Assembly: GCF_001507555.1 (NCBI RefSeq)
Contig: NZ_LQBO01000001.1
Coordinates: forward strand, 248,001 to 312,000
Direction of reading: 5' to 3'
DNA length: 64,000 nucleotides
DNA from: Thiomicrospira sp. XS5
Lineage (GTDB): Bacteria; Pseudomonadota; Gammaproteobacteria; Thiomicrospirales; Thiomicrospiraceae
A program made the position numbers and the translations under genes. Under the pieces are notes generated by a model. It worked only from the letters and a program-made list of their open reading frames with translations, was not told where the DNA came from and did not search any database. The first letter of the stretch is position 1. Each line of letters begins with the position of its first letter. Below, piece by piece: positions 48,948 through 56,931 of this stretch.

Positions 48948-50156
48948 TTAAAAACTGGGTTTACATTGATGTTTGTTAAGTAATTTTTTTACTTCAGGTT
49001 TATCAATCATCTCAAGATGCTTTGGCAATACCTGTGCTCCATTTTCAATAAGAATTTCAATCGAACTTGTGCTTAATCGATAACCTTCAGCAAGCAATTT
49101 TTGGTGTTTTTTTAATGCTCGGCTTAAAAGATCCTCCGTACCAAAGTAAATTTGATTGGCATTGAAAGGGTGTTGCTTTATAAACTGCAAAATATGTGGG
49201 TTTTCTACAGGATATTGCAATAAAAAGCCTTGCAACGTCGTCTGATTAAACGGCTGGGATAAATCCACGCCTTTTTGTTCCATTATTTCTAAAAAATTTA
49301 ATCCCGTTTCAACACTTGGAAAAGGGCTTTTAAGAAGATATTCATAATTACCCGCGGTCACTGGAGCCCCCAAATCAATCAATTGTTGAAGGTATTTTTT
49401 AGGCATGTTTGCGCCTAAGGCATAAAAAACCAAATTGTTTCCATATATTTTTATACCTTTCGCCAATGTAAATGTTAAGTCTGTTGGTATATCTCCCCGT
49501 TTAACCAAGTCGATAAACTTTGACCAATTATTATTTTTTGCTAACGCCTTAATCGTTTGAATTTGATTGAAATTGCTGCCTAATGCACTATTTTTTGGAT
49601 TAATCCCATCTAATTTAAATTGACCAATTACACGTGTATGCATATTCTTACACGACTCTTTTAAAGAGTTTATTTGCTGATAGGAGATATGGTCTAACGG
49701 CGTGATTGAAACCTCCTGCTTCAAAGATTTGTCCAATTTGCTTGACCACTCATGACAAGCTTCCAGTATTTCTGAAGCACGATCATAAGAAATGCCCAGT
49801 AACCCTTCTTGAGCATTTCTATAGCCATCTCCCTGCAAATTATAAATTTCATCAGGCAATCCTTCCGGGATCAAAAAAACACGTTTGTCTGTTTTTTTCA
49901 TTAATAGCTGTTGATCACAGGGTTCAATTTCAGAATAGGCAAGTTGGTTTTCCGCTATTTCATCTGGTTTTGAATTCGCTATATCGTTTCCTTCATCAGA
50001 AACAACCAGAGTAATTTTTTGTGAACTCGATGCCTTAGCTGCGGAAGTAACCGGGTTATTTGAATTTTCAAAACTCGCTTCAATTCCAAAAAATAAAAGA
50101 ACCATTAAACCAACTAATGATCCAAGCAATACAAAAACGATAATTTTTTTTGTCAT
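48948..50156 (-). CDS. membrane-anchored protein of unknown function with ankyrin-like repeats
   Basis: The 402-residue protein has an N-terminal helix (KIIVFVLLGSLVGLMVLLFFGI) that anchors or exports it, then a low-complexity Ser/Glu/Asn stretch. The C-terminal helical array shows repeated patterns such as LQQLIDLGAPVT, LEIMEQKGVDLSQPF, LQFIKQHPFN and IEILIENGAQVLP, which resemble degenerate ankyrin repeats. Cys residues (CDQQ, EACHEW, KESCKN, HQCKPSF) could form periplasmic disulfides. The gene is strongly AT-rich relative to neighbours, suggesting acquisition. Function is unknown. Confidence 0.72.
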   Translation of the reverse strand: MTKKIIVFVLLGSLVGLMVLLFFGIEASFENSNNPVTSAAKASSSQKITLVVSDEGNDIANSKPDEIAENQLAYSEIEPCDQQLLMKKTDKRVFLIPEGLPDEIYNLQGDGYRNAQEGLLGISYDRASEILEACHEWSSKLDKSLKQEVSITPLDHISYQQINSLKESCKNMHTRVIGQFKLDGINPKNSALGSNFNQIQTIKALAKNNNWSKFIDLVKRGDIPTDLTFTLAKGIKIYGNNLVFYALGANMPKKYLQQLIDLGAPVTAGNYEYLLKSPFPSVETGLNFLEIMEQKGVDLSQPFNQTTLQGFLLQYPVENPHILQFIKQHPFNANQIYFGTEDLLSRALKKHQKLLAEGYRLSTSSIEILIENGAQVLPKHLEMIDKPEVKKLLNKHQCKPSF

Positions 50157-50251
50157 TATTTGTTCATTACCTCAAAAAGTTGTTTACAAATTATATTTAA
50201 AATTAAATAATAATCAATATCATTAATATTAACTTTTAAAAAGGTCGTTAA

Positions 50252-50545
50252 ATGATTGTGCCAATGACAAGAAGAAAAGCTTTAAAAAACATCTTCTCTA
50301 GCGGAGTTGCGATTTCACTTCTTTGGAAAACAAAAAACACATTGGCAATGTCTGCGCCAGATTTTATAAGTTATCAGTATCCCGCAGGGTCCTATTATTG
50401 TTCAATGTGTATGCAATATGTTTATAACCCGGTAAACGGAGAACCAGACGAAGAAATTGAACCCGGAACGTCTTTTGCAGACATTCCAGATAGTTTTTAT
50501 TGCCCTGTATGCGGCTCACCTAAAGACTTATTTCATAAATTGTAA
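50252..50545 (+). CDS. rubredoxin with N-terminal twin-arginine-like export signal
   Basis: The 97-residue product has two CxxC knuckles, Cys50/Cys53 ([13 protein letters not shown]) and Cys84/Cys87 ([13 protein letters not shown]), with [10 protein letters not shown] between them, a complete rubredoxin fold in residues 47-97. The N-terminus is [11 protein letters not shown] then [10 protein letters not shown], a twin-arginine-like signal not found on normal 53-residue rubredoxins. If exported it would be a periplasmic one-electron carrier. Two possible ATG starts (50252, 50264) both keep the RR motif. An AT-rich region upstream holds a weak Fur-box-like sequence. Confidence 0.85.
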   Translation: MIVPMTRRKALKNIFSSGVAISLLWKTKNTLAMSAPDFISYQYPAGSYYCSMCMQYVYNPVNGEPDEEIEPGTSFADIPDSFYCPVCGSPKDLFHKL

Positions 50546-50549
50546 AATT

Positions 50550-50577
50550 AAAAAACCACCAGGCCTGGTGGTTTTTT
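50550..50577. terminator. bidirectional terminator built on the dispersed palindrome (copy 9)
   Basis: A6-CCACCAGGCCTGGTGG-T6, a 28-bp perfect palindrome between the convergent rubredoxin and metE genes. It shares 26 identical bases with the terminator at 27891. The core is at 50559-50568. Confidence 0.9.
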
Positions 50578-50608
50578 ATTGATTTAAGAAAGGTTAATTA
50601 AAAGCCAA

Positions 50609-52972
50609 TTAAGCGCTTTTAATCTGCGCTTCAAACTGTTTCCGTAACACTTTCGCAGCTTCGACCATATTCGTCAGCGCCGGTTCGGTTTCTTGCCAGC
50701 CCCTTGTTTTCAAACCGCAGTCTGGGTTCACCCACAGGCGTTCCGCCGGAATGTTTTCCGCCGCTTTTTGAATCAAGTCCACCATCTGTTCCACAGTCGG
50801 AATATTCGGCGAATGGATGTCGTACACGCCCGGCCCGATTTCGTTCGGGTATTGGAAATCTACAAAGGCATCCAGCAGTTTCATCTGCGATTTGGAGGTT
50901 TCGATGGTGATGACATCGGCATCCATTTTCGCAACCGCTTCGATAATGTCGTTGAACTCGGAATAACACATGTGGGTGTGAATCTGGGTGTCGTTCTGCA
51001 CGCCGGAAGTCGTCATACGGAAACTGTTCACCGCCCAACGCAGATACTCCGCCCAATCCGATTTTTTCAACGGCAAGCCTTCGCGCAACGCCGCTTCGTC
51101 GATTTGAATCATGTGGATGCCGGCGGTTTCCAAATCCAACACTTCGTCGCGCAAGGCCAAGGCAATCTGGTTACAGGTGGCTTCGCGGGTTTGATCGTTA
51201 CGCACGAACGACCATTGCAGCACCGTGACTGCGCCGGTGAGCATGCCTTTCATGGTTTTATCGGTTTGACTTTGCGCGTATTGCGACCAGAAAACCGTCA
51301 TCGGTTTCGGGCGCGAAACGTCCCCGAAAATAATCGGCGGTTTCACGCAACGCGAACCGTAAGACTGCACCCAGCCGAATTGTGTAAAGGCGAAACCGTC
51401 CAATTGCTCACCGAAATATTCCACCATGTCGTTACGCTCGGGTTCGCCGTGCACGAAAACGTCGATGCCGATGCGTTCCTGACGTTCGCACACATCGCGG
51501 ATTTCCGCCTGCATGGCGTCGATGTATTGCGCTTCAGAAATCTCGCCTTTTTTGAATTTCAAACGGGTCTGACGAATGGCTTGTGTTTGCGGAAAAGAAC
51601 CGATGGTCGTGGTCGGGAACAACGGTAAATCGAACTTGGGCTTTTGCACTGCGGCACGCTCGGCATAAGGCGCGGCGCGATCCAAGGCGACTTGATCCAA
51701 CTTGGCGATTCGCGCTTGCACGTCGGCATTGTGAATCAATTTGGACTGTTGCTTGTCGGCAATGGCTTGAGCGTTCGCGGCCAACGCTTTTTCATCGATT
51801 TGGCCGTTTAAGGCGTCCGCCAGCAGTTTGATTTCCGCCAGTTTTTGTTTGGCGAAGGCCAGATAGTTTTTCAGTTCCGGATTAAGTTTTTCTTCCACCT
51901 CCAGATTAACCGGCACGTGCAATAACGAACAACTTGGTGCCACCCACAGGTTATCGCCGAATTTGGCTTTGGCGTCCTGAAGCTGTGCAATCGCGTCGGT
52001 GACATCGGTTTTCCAGATATTACGCCCGTCCACCAAACCGATGGACAGCACTTTGTCAGCGGGATATTGTGCCACCACGTCGTTCAATTGTTTCGCGCCG
52101 CGTAAGCCGTCGTAATGCAACCCAGCCACCGGCAAGTCGCACGCCAACGACAGGTTATCGCCCAGCGTTTCAAAGTAGGTCGCCAATAGCAGTTTAAGTG
52201 GCGATTCGCTCAAAACGTCATAGGCTTGTTGGAACGCCTGTTGCCATTCGTCGGCCAGTTCCAATACCAGAATCGGTTCGTCGATTTGCACCCATTCAAT
52301 GCCTTGGTCGGCCAGACGTTGCAGGATTTCGCCATACACCGCCAGCAATTCCGGCAAGCGGCTCAACTTCGGAATCGCCGTGCCTTTGTTTTCCGCCAGA
52401 TATAAATAGGTGACCGGGCCAACCAACACCGGTTTGACGTTTTTCGCCAGGCCTGCCACTTCAACGGCCTCGGCCACTTCGTCAAACAAACGCGTGTCGG
52501 TCAGGGCAAAGGTGGTATCGTCTTCCAATTCCGGCACAATGGTGTGGTAATTGGTGTCGAACCATTTCTTCATCGCCCCGGCGTAATCCGCTTTGGACGT
52601 GGTTTTAGAAACCGGTTCCGAATGTTCGTGACCGGCATGCCCGGCGCAACACGCCGCCGCGTCATCGGACGGTGCGCGGCCACGCGCCATGCGAAACGCC
52701 ACCTCCAAATCGTACGGTTCCTGACGGAAGCGTTTTGGAATCACGCCCAGCAAGGTGCTCATGTTCAGAAACTGGTCGTAATAAGCGAAATCGTTGGCAG
52801 GCAACAATTCCACGCCCGCGTCCAACTGGGTTTGCCAGTTACGACGACGAATATCTTTCGCCACGGCGGCCAGTTCGGCCTCGCTTTGCTCGCCTTTCCA
52901 GTAAGTTTCCAATGCGAATTTCAATTCCCGTTTATCGCCGATACGCGGGTAGCCTAAATTATGGAGTGTCAT
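50609..52972 (-). CDS. metE: cobalamin-independent methionine synthase MetE
   Basis: MetE transfers the methyl group from methyltetrahydropteroyl-triglutamate to homocysteine. The 787-residue protein has both TIM-barrel halves. The catalytic zinc ligands are visible in [10 protein letters not shown] (His, Cys), the downstream Glu in [10 protein letters not shown] and Cys in [11 protein letters not shown]. The N-terminal half contains an extra segment of about 25 residues ([15 protein letters not shown]..., after MARGRAP) that is Cys/His-rich and absent from the Escherichia coli protein. AAAGGAAA precedes the ATG. It is divergent from metR. Confidence 0.97.
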   Translation of the reverse strand: MTLHNLGYPRIGDKRELKFALETYWKGEQSEAELAAVAKDIRRRNWQTQLDAGVELLPANDFAYYDQFLNMSTLLGVIPKRFRQEPYDLEVAFRMARGRAPSDDAAACCAGHAGHEHSEPVSKTTSKADYAGAMKKWFDTNYHTIVPELEDDTTFALTDTRLFDEVAEAVEVAGLAKNVKPVLVGPVTYLYLAENKGTAIPKLSRLPELLAVYGEILQRLADQGIEWVQIDEPILVLELADEWQQAFQQAYDVLSESPLKLLLATYFETLGDNLSLACDLPVAGLHYDGLRGAKQLNDVVAQYPADKVLSIGLVDGRNIWKTDVTDAIAQLQDAKAKFGDNLWVAPSCSLLHVPVNLEVEEKLNPELKNYLAFAKQKLAEIKLLADALNGQIDEKALAANAQAIADKQQSKLIHNADVQARIAKLDQVALDRAAPYAERAAVQKPKFDLPLFPTTTIGSFPQTQAIRQTRLKFKKGEISEAQYIDAMQAEIRDVCERQERIGIDVFVHGEPERNDMVEYFGEQLDGFAFTQFGWVQSYGSRCVKPPIIFGDVSRPKPMTVFWSQYAQSQTDKTMKGMLTGAVTVLQWSFVRNDQTREATCNQIALALRDEVLDLETAGIHMIQIDEAALREGLPLKKSDWAEYLRWAVNSFRMTTSGVQNDTQIHTHMCYSEFNDIIEAVAKMDADVITIETSKSQMKLLDAFVDFQYPNEIGPGVYDIHSPNIPTVEQMVDLIQKAAENIPAERLWVNPDCGLKTRGWQETEPALTNMVEAAKVLRKQFEAQIKSA

Positions 52973-52993
52973 AGTCGTTTCCTTTGAATTGGC

Positions 52994-53040
52994 GCACCTC
53001 GAACAACCCCCAGTGAGATTTTGCGGGTTATTCGAGGTGC
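52994..53040 (-). promoter_or_regulatory. metE leader stem-loop
   Basis: Arms of 16 bases (52994-53009 and 53025-53040, GCACCTCGAAYAACCC) pair with one mismatch around a 15-base loop, ending about 15 bases before the metE ribosome binding site. No T-run follows. It could control translation or mRNA stability, or be a protein operator. Confidence 0.55.
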
Positions 53041-53067
53041 CCTTTGATTTCTATTTGTACGAAAACA

Positions 53068-53096
53068 ATGATAGAATCCTCAAAACATGAAAACAA
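53068..53096 (-). promoter_or_regulatory. likely metE promoter
   Basis: On the minus strand TTGTTT (53091-53096), a 17-base spacer and TATCAT (53068-53073). The MetR-like box lies immediately upstream of the -35, as expected for activation. Confidence 0.45.
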
Positions 53097-53097
53097 A

Positions 53098-53110
53098 CGA
53101 ATAATATTCA
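53098..53110. promoter_or_regulatory. MetR-like binding box
   Basis: TGAA-TATTA-TTCG on the minus strand matches the MetR consensus TGAA-N5-TTCA at seven of eight positions. It lies between divergent metE and metR. Confidence 0.5.
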
Positions 53111-53133
53111 AAAATATATGAGAATTATTAATA

Positions 53134-54036
53134 ATGATTGACGTTCGCCACCTCAAAACCCTGCTGGCGCTGCAACAACACAACAGCGTCAGCCTGGCCG
53201 CTCAGACCTTGTGCATGACGCAATCGGCGCTGTCGCATCAAATCAAACAATTGGAACACAGTCTCGGTTTGAAACTGTTCGAGCGCAAAAGCTCGCCGAT
53301 TCGATTCACCCCCGCCGGTAAAATGCTGCTGAAAACCGCTCAGGAAATCGTGCCCAAGCTGGAACAAACCGAGATGGCGCTGAAAAGTTTCGAGGCGGGC
53401 GAACAAGGGCGTTTGTTCATCGGCGTGGAATGCCACACCTGTTTTGAATGGCTGCTGCCGGTGATGCGCAGTTATCAACAGGCCTGGCAGGGTGTGGACA
53501 TGGACGTCGTCAACAGCTTGTCCGGCGCGGCGAATAATCAGGCGCTGTCCAACCTGCAACGCCAGAAGCTGGATTTGGTCATCACCTCCGACCCAATCGA
53601 ATTGAGCGGCGTGATCTACAAGGAATTGTTCAGTTACGAATCCGTTCTGGTGACCGCCGCTGGGCACCCGCTGGCGGAATCCGATTGGATCACTCCGCAA
53701 GATTTGAAACACGAAACCTTGATTCATTACCCGGTGCCGAAAGAAAAGCTGGATGTGTTCAAACATTTTCTGATGCCGGCGGACATTTCGCCGAACGAGC
53801 GTTTATCGGAAATGACGTTGATGATGTTGCAATTGGTGGAAAGCCGCAAAGGCGTGTGCGTACTGCCGAAATGGTTGCTGGCGACCTTGCCGGAATTCCA
53901 GCCTTTACCGACCCTTCGGCTCGGCACGCAAGGTTTGTGGTCGAAACTCTACGCCGCGATTCATGAAGATGCGGAAAACAAAGCCTACATCGGCGCATTT
54001 ATCGACAGAATCAAACAGGAAATGCAAAACACCTGA
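53134..54036 (+). CDS. metR: LysR-type regulator MetR
   Basis: The 300-residue LysR protein opens with the MetR-type helix-turn-helix MIDVRHLKTLLALQQHNSVSLAAQTLCMTQSALSHQIKQLE. The homocysteine-binding half begins IGVECHTCFEWLLPVMRSY, a strongly MetR-specific segment. MetR activates metE with homocysteine as coactivator, and the divergent placement next to metE is the classical one. Confidence 0.95.
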   Translation: MIDVRHLKTLLALQQHNSVSLAAQTLCMTQSALSHQIKQLEHSLGLKLFERKSSPIRFTPAGKMLLKTAQEIVPKLEQTEMALKSFEAGEQGRLFIGVECHTCFEWLLPVMRSYQQAWQGVDMDVVNSLSGAANNQALSNLQRQKLDLVITSDPIELSGVIYKELFSYESVLVTAAGHPLAESDWITPQDLKHETLIHYPVPKEKLDVFKHFLMPADISPNERLSEMTLMMLQLVESRKGVCVLPKWLLATLPEFQPLPTLRLGTQGLWSKLYAAIHEDAENKAYIGAFIDRIKQEMQNT

Positions 54037-54050
54037 ATGGTAAAATTTCA

Positions 54051-54060
54051 CCAGGCCTGG
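54051..54060. repeat. dispersed palindrome CCAGGCCTGG, copy 10 (after metR)
   Basis: It lies 14 bases past the metR stop within an imperfect inverted repeat (AATTTCAC...GGAGGTTTT), so a weak terminator role is possible. Confidence 0.8.
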
Positions 54061-54108
54061 AGGTTTTCGGGAAATGGAAAATTCAAAAAGGATTTGGATG
54101 AGGGAACT

Positions 54109-54134
54109 AAAAAAAGAGGGCCTGGACGGCCCTC
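54109..54134 (-). terminator. Rho-independent terminator of the EF-hand gene
   Basis: GAGGGCC-TGGAC-GGCCCTC (54116-54134), followed on the minus strand by a run of T. A second stem (AGGCTTC...GAAGCCT, near 54180) precedes it. Confidence 0.85.
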
Positions 54135-54226
54135 AAACCCTGAGGAACTAACTAGAAGGAACTTCTTACTAAAGGCTTCAAACCGAAGCCTCGAAAACTA
54201 AAACTTAGGAGATAAGAATGAATCGA

Positions 54227-54466
54227 TTACTTCGTTAAATCGATCATTGAAAATTCTTTGTAGCTCAATTGGCCGTCTTGGTCGACATCCAACAAGCTCC
54301 ATTGTGCTTGCACTTTGTCAGACCCTTTTGCTTCGTCTGCACTCAGTGCGTCATTTTTGTCGGCGTTCAAATCAGACCAAAGTTGATCCATTTGCGATTC
54401 ACCCATCGCTGCACCCGCCATACCAACGGAAGCCAAAAATGCCGTGACCAGTCTAATTTTTTTCAT
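54227..54466 (-). CDS. small exported EF-hand calcium-binding protein
   Basis: The 79-residue product has a signal peptide (KKIRLVTAFLASVGMAGAAMG) and two EF-hand loops: residues 34-45 (NADKNDALSADE) and 60-71 (DVDQDGQLSYKE), with the expected acidic ligands. It is probably a periplasmic Ca2+-binding protein. The start at 54466 is preferred because AAAAGGAG lies just before it and the signal begins there. Upstream on the same strand is a sigma-54-type promoter. It stands alone, between metR and the GlrR operon. Confidence 0.85.
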   Translation of the reverse strand: MKKIRLVTAFLASVGMAGAAMGESQMDQLWSDLNADKNDALSADEAKGSDKVQAQWSLLDVDQDGQLSYKEFSMIDLTK

Positions 54467-54563
54467 TTGATTACTCCTTTTCAAAATTAAGTAAAACAAT
54501 CAAAAGGCGACCGAATGAACTCCCCCTATTCGACCGCATGATGATTGCTTTCGAAGTCTATAC

Positions 54564-54580
54564 AGCACCGGCTGTGCCAA
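54564..54580 (-). promoter_or_regulatory. sigma-54-type promoter of the EF-hand gene
   Basis: On the minus strand TTGGCACAGCCGGTGCT has the GG and GC elements separated by exactly ten bases, the sigma-54 hallmark, and a TTGGCAC -24 match. It lies about 100 bases before the EF-hand ATG. Confidence 0.55.
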
Positions 54581-54944
54581 CTTTTAAAAACGAAATAACC
54601 CATTGATATAACAGCTATTTTTTTGGCTAAACTTACTTTTCGAAAACAGCGACTCGGAATCGACCAAAAACAGCGTTTTTTTGTATGCATATCCCGACAC
54701 TTTTCAGTTTGGAACACCTCAAATATTCCGAAAAATACGCATTGTTCGGACAAGACAATCAGGCGCTAGGTCGCGTAAACTCTAAGTGTATGACATCTCA
54801 AGAAAAATTTTTTTCACTTAAGGACGGCATTATTTTTGAATGGATTGAAAAAGTGTTGCCGAATGGCGACACCTGATAAAGGCGTTCCAAAAACGCTGGA
54901 CGAGGATAAGCGGTAATTCGCTGATTTAACAAGATTTTTGATTC

Positions 54945-54962
54945 TGTCGCCGGACGACGACA
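54945..54962. promoter_or_regulatory. GlrR-like binding site TGTC-N10-GACA
   Basis: It matches the enhancer consensus known for GlrR in enterobacteria. It lies 10 bases past the glrR stop and about 370 bases upstream of the sigma-54-type promoter. It also forms an 8-bp stem (TTCTGTCG/CGACAGAA), so it could alternatively be part of a weak glrR terminator. Confidence 0.45.
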
Positions 54963-54971
54963 GAAATAAGA

Positions 54972-56339
54972 TTACGAGGGTTTTTTCTTGAATTCCGCCG
55001 GTTTCAACTGGTGACGTTCCAACAAACGATAGAACTCGGTGCGATTGCGTTGCGCAATCCGCGCCGCGTGCGTGACATTACCGTTCACCAGTTTCAGCAA
55101 GCGAATGAGGTAATCCCGCTCGAAATTCTGCTTGGCTTCATTGAACGACATCATCGACAGGTTTTTTTGTTGCAGCGCCTTTTCAATCAGGCTCGCCGGA
55201 ATCAGCGGCGCCGTCGCAAAGGTGCAGGCCTGTTCGATGACATTTTTCAATTCTCGAATGTTCCCCGGCCAGTCGTACCCCAGCAACATTTCCATCGCCT
55301 CGTTGGACAACTTCTTGGCCTTGGTCTTCTGTTGCGCAATGAAGTGGCTTGCCAGCAACGGAATGTCTTCCGGCCGGTCGGTCAAGCTCGGCAACCGCAA
55401 GGTGACGATGTTCAAACGGTAATACAAATCCAGCCGGAATTGCTTTTCGTCCACCAGTTGTTTCAAATCCTTATGGCTGGCCGACACCACCCGCACATCA
55501 ATGGAAACGGTTTTGCTCTCACCGACCGGACGGATTTCGCCTTCCTGCAGGGCGCGCAACAGCTTGACCTGAAACGCCGGCGACATATCACCGATTTCAT
55601 CCAGAAACAGAACACCACCGTGCGCCAGTTCGAACAGCCCTTTTCGGTTTTCGATGGCACCGGAAAACGCGCCTCGCTTGTGGCCGAATAATTCCGATTC
55701 CAGCAAGTCTTCCGGGATGGCGCTGCAATTAACCGCGATAAACGGTTTGTTGCGCCGCGGACTGGCGGCATGAATCGCCTGAGCGATCAATTCCTTCCCA
55801 GTGCCGCTTTCGCCCTGAATGTACACACTGATGTCGCTCTGCGCAACGTGATACAAATCCTGTAACAGCGCTTCCATCACATGGCTTTGGCCGATGATGT
55901 TCTTGCGCCATTTGGCTTGCTCGTCACCGGAACCGACCGCAGTATGGATATTCAAGGCCTGGCGGATTTTCTCGTTCAGCTCAACGTGATCAATCGGTTT
56001 GGTGATGAAACCGAACACCCCGCGGCTGGTGGCGTCCACCGCTTCCTGAATGGTGCCGTGCGCCGTCATAATAATGACCGGCAGCGTTGGATAATGTTGG
56101 TGAATCTGTTCGTACAGCGCCAAGCCGTCCATTTCGGCCATCCGCAAATCGGTGAGTACTAGATGCGGGTTGAAGGTGGGCAGTTTGGCCAACGCCTCGG
56201 CGCCGCTGCCGACGGTTTCCACTTCCAGCCCCAAGGACCGCAAGCGGATGGACAGTAACGTCAGCAAGCTGGCGTCGTCGTCCACCAATAATAATCGTTG
56301 CCCGTTAAAATCGGGCGTTGCTTCCGAGTCAACGCTCAT
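54972..56339 (-). CDS. glrR: sigma-54-dependent response regulator GlrR (QseF-like)
   Basis: The 455-residue protein has a receiver domain (Asp64 in LVLTDLRMAEMDGLAL). The AAA+ sigma-54 activator domain has GESGTGKELIAQAIHAASPR, the sigma-contact loop KRGAFSGAIENRKGLFELA (GAFSGA rather than GAFTGA) and GVLFLDEIGDM. A Fis-type helix-turn-helix ends at VTHAARIAQRNRTEFYRLLERH. It is the last gene of glrK-lipoprotein-glrR. In enterobacteria GlrR drives the GlmY small RNA and so glucosamine synthesis; here its target is unknown. Confidence 0.93.
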   Translation of the reverse strand: MSVDSEATPDFNGQRLLLVDDDASLLTLLSIRLRSLGLEVETVGSGAEALAKLPTFNPHLVLTDLRMAEMDGLALYEQIHQHYPTLPVIIMTAHGTIQEAVDATSRGVFGFITKPIDHVELNEKIRQALNIHTAVGSGDEQAKWRKNIIGQSHVMEALLQDLYHVAQSDISVYIQGESGTGKELIAQAIHAASPRRNKPFIAVNCSAIPEDLLESELFGHKRGAFSGAIENRKGLFELAHGGVLFLDEIGDMSPAFQVKLLRALQEGEIRPVGESKTVSIDVRVVSASHKDLKQLVDEKQFRLDLYYRLNIVTLRLPSLTDRPEDIPLLASHFIAQQKTKAKKLSNEAMEMLLGYDWPGNIRELKNVIEQACTFATAPLIPASLIEKALQQKNLSMMSFNEAKQNFERDYLIRLLKLVNGNVTHAARIAQRNRTEFYRLLERHQLKPAEFKKKPS

Positions 56340-56931
56340 CGTCTATCCTTTTATTTAAGGTTCTTTCGATTGATTTCAGTGCTTGAATCTGCGATTTCAG
56401 CACAGCGTTTTCCTTCCGCAGTTCCTCGAGCTCATGAGTCTGAGCTTCTATCTTTTGTTCTAATGTATCCTGATCGGCTTTTAGCGTGTCGATGACCTCC
56501 AATGTCTGCGCTTGGCTTTCATTCAGCCATTCCAACAACCGATTCTGATTTTGGGGCGAGCGTTGGTTCAAATCGTTCAGAATCGCCAAACGCTCTTTAT
56601 GGGTGATGCAGCTTTTCTTGTCGGAAAAACTGTACGCCAACAACCAACCGGCCTGCCAGACCTGTTTTTCACGGTATTGTTGCGCCAGACTATGACAGAC
56701 CCGTTGACGGTGTTCGCCCTCCAGATTGCAATAATAGGTGCCTTGTTTCAGCAACCGCACCGCTTCCTTATCGGTCAGACTGCAAAACAACGGTTCGCTG
56801 ACCTTACTCTGATCTTCAGGAAATGCCAGCGGAAACTGCACCTTATCCGCCGACCCGGCAGGCTTGGGGGAAAACGCACTGCATCCCGTCAACAGGGCCA
56901 AGCCCAAACTGATAATGGCGATGAATTTCAT
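56329..56931 (-). CDS. QseG-like lipoprotein of the GlrKR operon
   Basis: The 200-residue product has lipobox LTGC (Cys17), a middle region with four Cys (LFCSL, TYYCNLEG, RVCHSL, KKSCITH), and a C-terminal coiled coil (QDTLEQKIEAQTHELEELRKENAVLKSQIQALKSIE). QseG/YfhG lipoproteins contact the GlrK periplasmic domain and tune its activity. It overlaps both neighbours by 4 to 11 bases, so translation is coupled. Confidence 0.82.
   Translation of the reverse strand: MKFIAIISLGLALLTGCSAFSPKPAGSADKVQFPLAFPEDQSKVSEPLFCSLTDKEAVRLLKQGTYYCNLEGEHRQRVCHSLAQQYREKQVWQAGWLLAYSFSDKKSCITHKERLAILNDLNQRSPQNQNRLLEWLNESQAQTLEVIDTLKADQDTLEQKIEAQTHELEELRKENAVLKSQIQALKSIERTLNKRIDDER

Larger units (their letters stand above)
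54467..54971. other. intergenic region between the EF-hand gene and glrR
   Basis: About 505 bases, AT-rich, with no convincing gene. A 63-codon frame at 54685-54876 lacks a ribosome binding site. It holds a sigma-54-type promoter (54564-54580) and a TGTC-N10-GACA site (54945-54962). Confidence 0.55.

Noticed and set aside
50207..50230. Fur box in front of the rubredoxin gene
   Set aside because: It resembles the AT-rich consensus only loosely in a generally AT-rich region; kept as a remark only.
52973..53060. Possible SAH or SAM riboswitch before metE
   Set aside because: GAGGTGCG superficially recalls the SAH riboswitch core, but the remaining conserved elements and pseudoknot were not found.
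54218..54238. Six-codon mini-ORF (MNRLLR) with a good AGGAG before it
   Set aside because: It runs into the end of the convergent EF-hand gene with no gene downstream to regulate; likely chance.
54685..54876. 63-codon frame in the gap between the EF-hand gene and glrR
   Set aside because: No ribosome binding site, no recognisable domain, and it overlaps an equally plausible antisense frame in AT-rich DNA.
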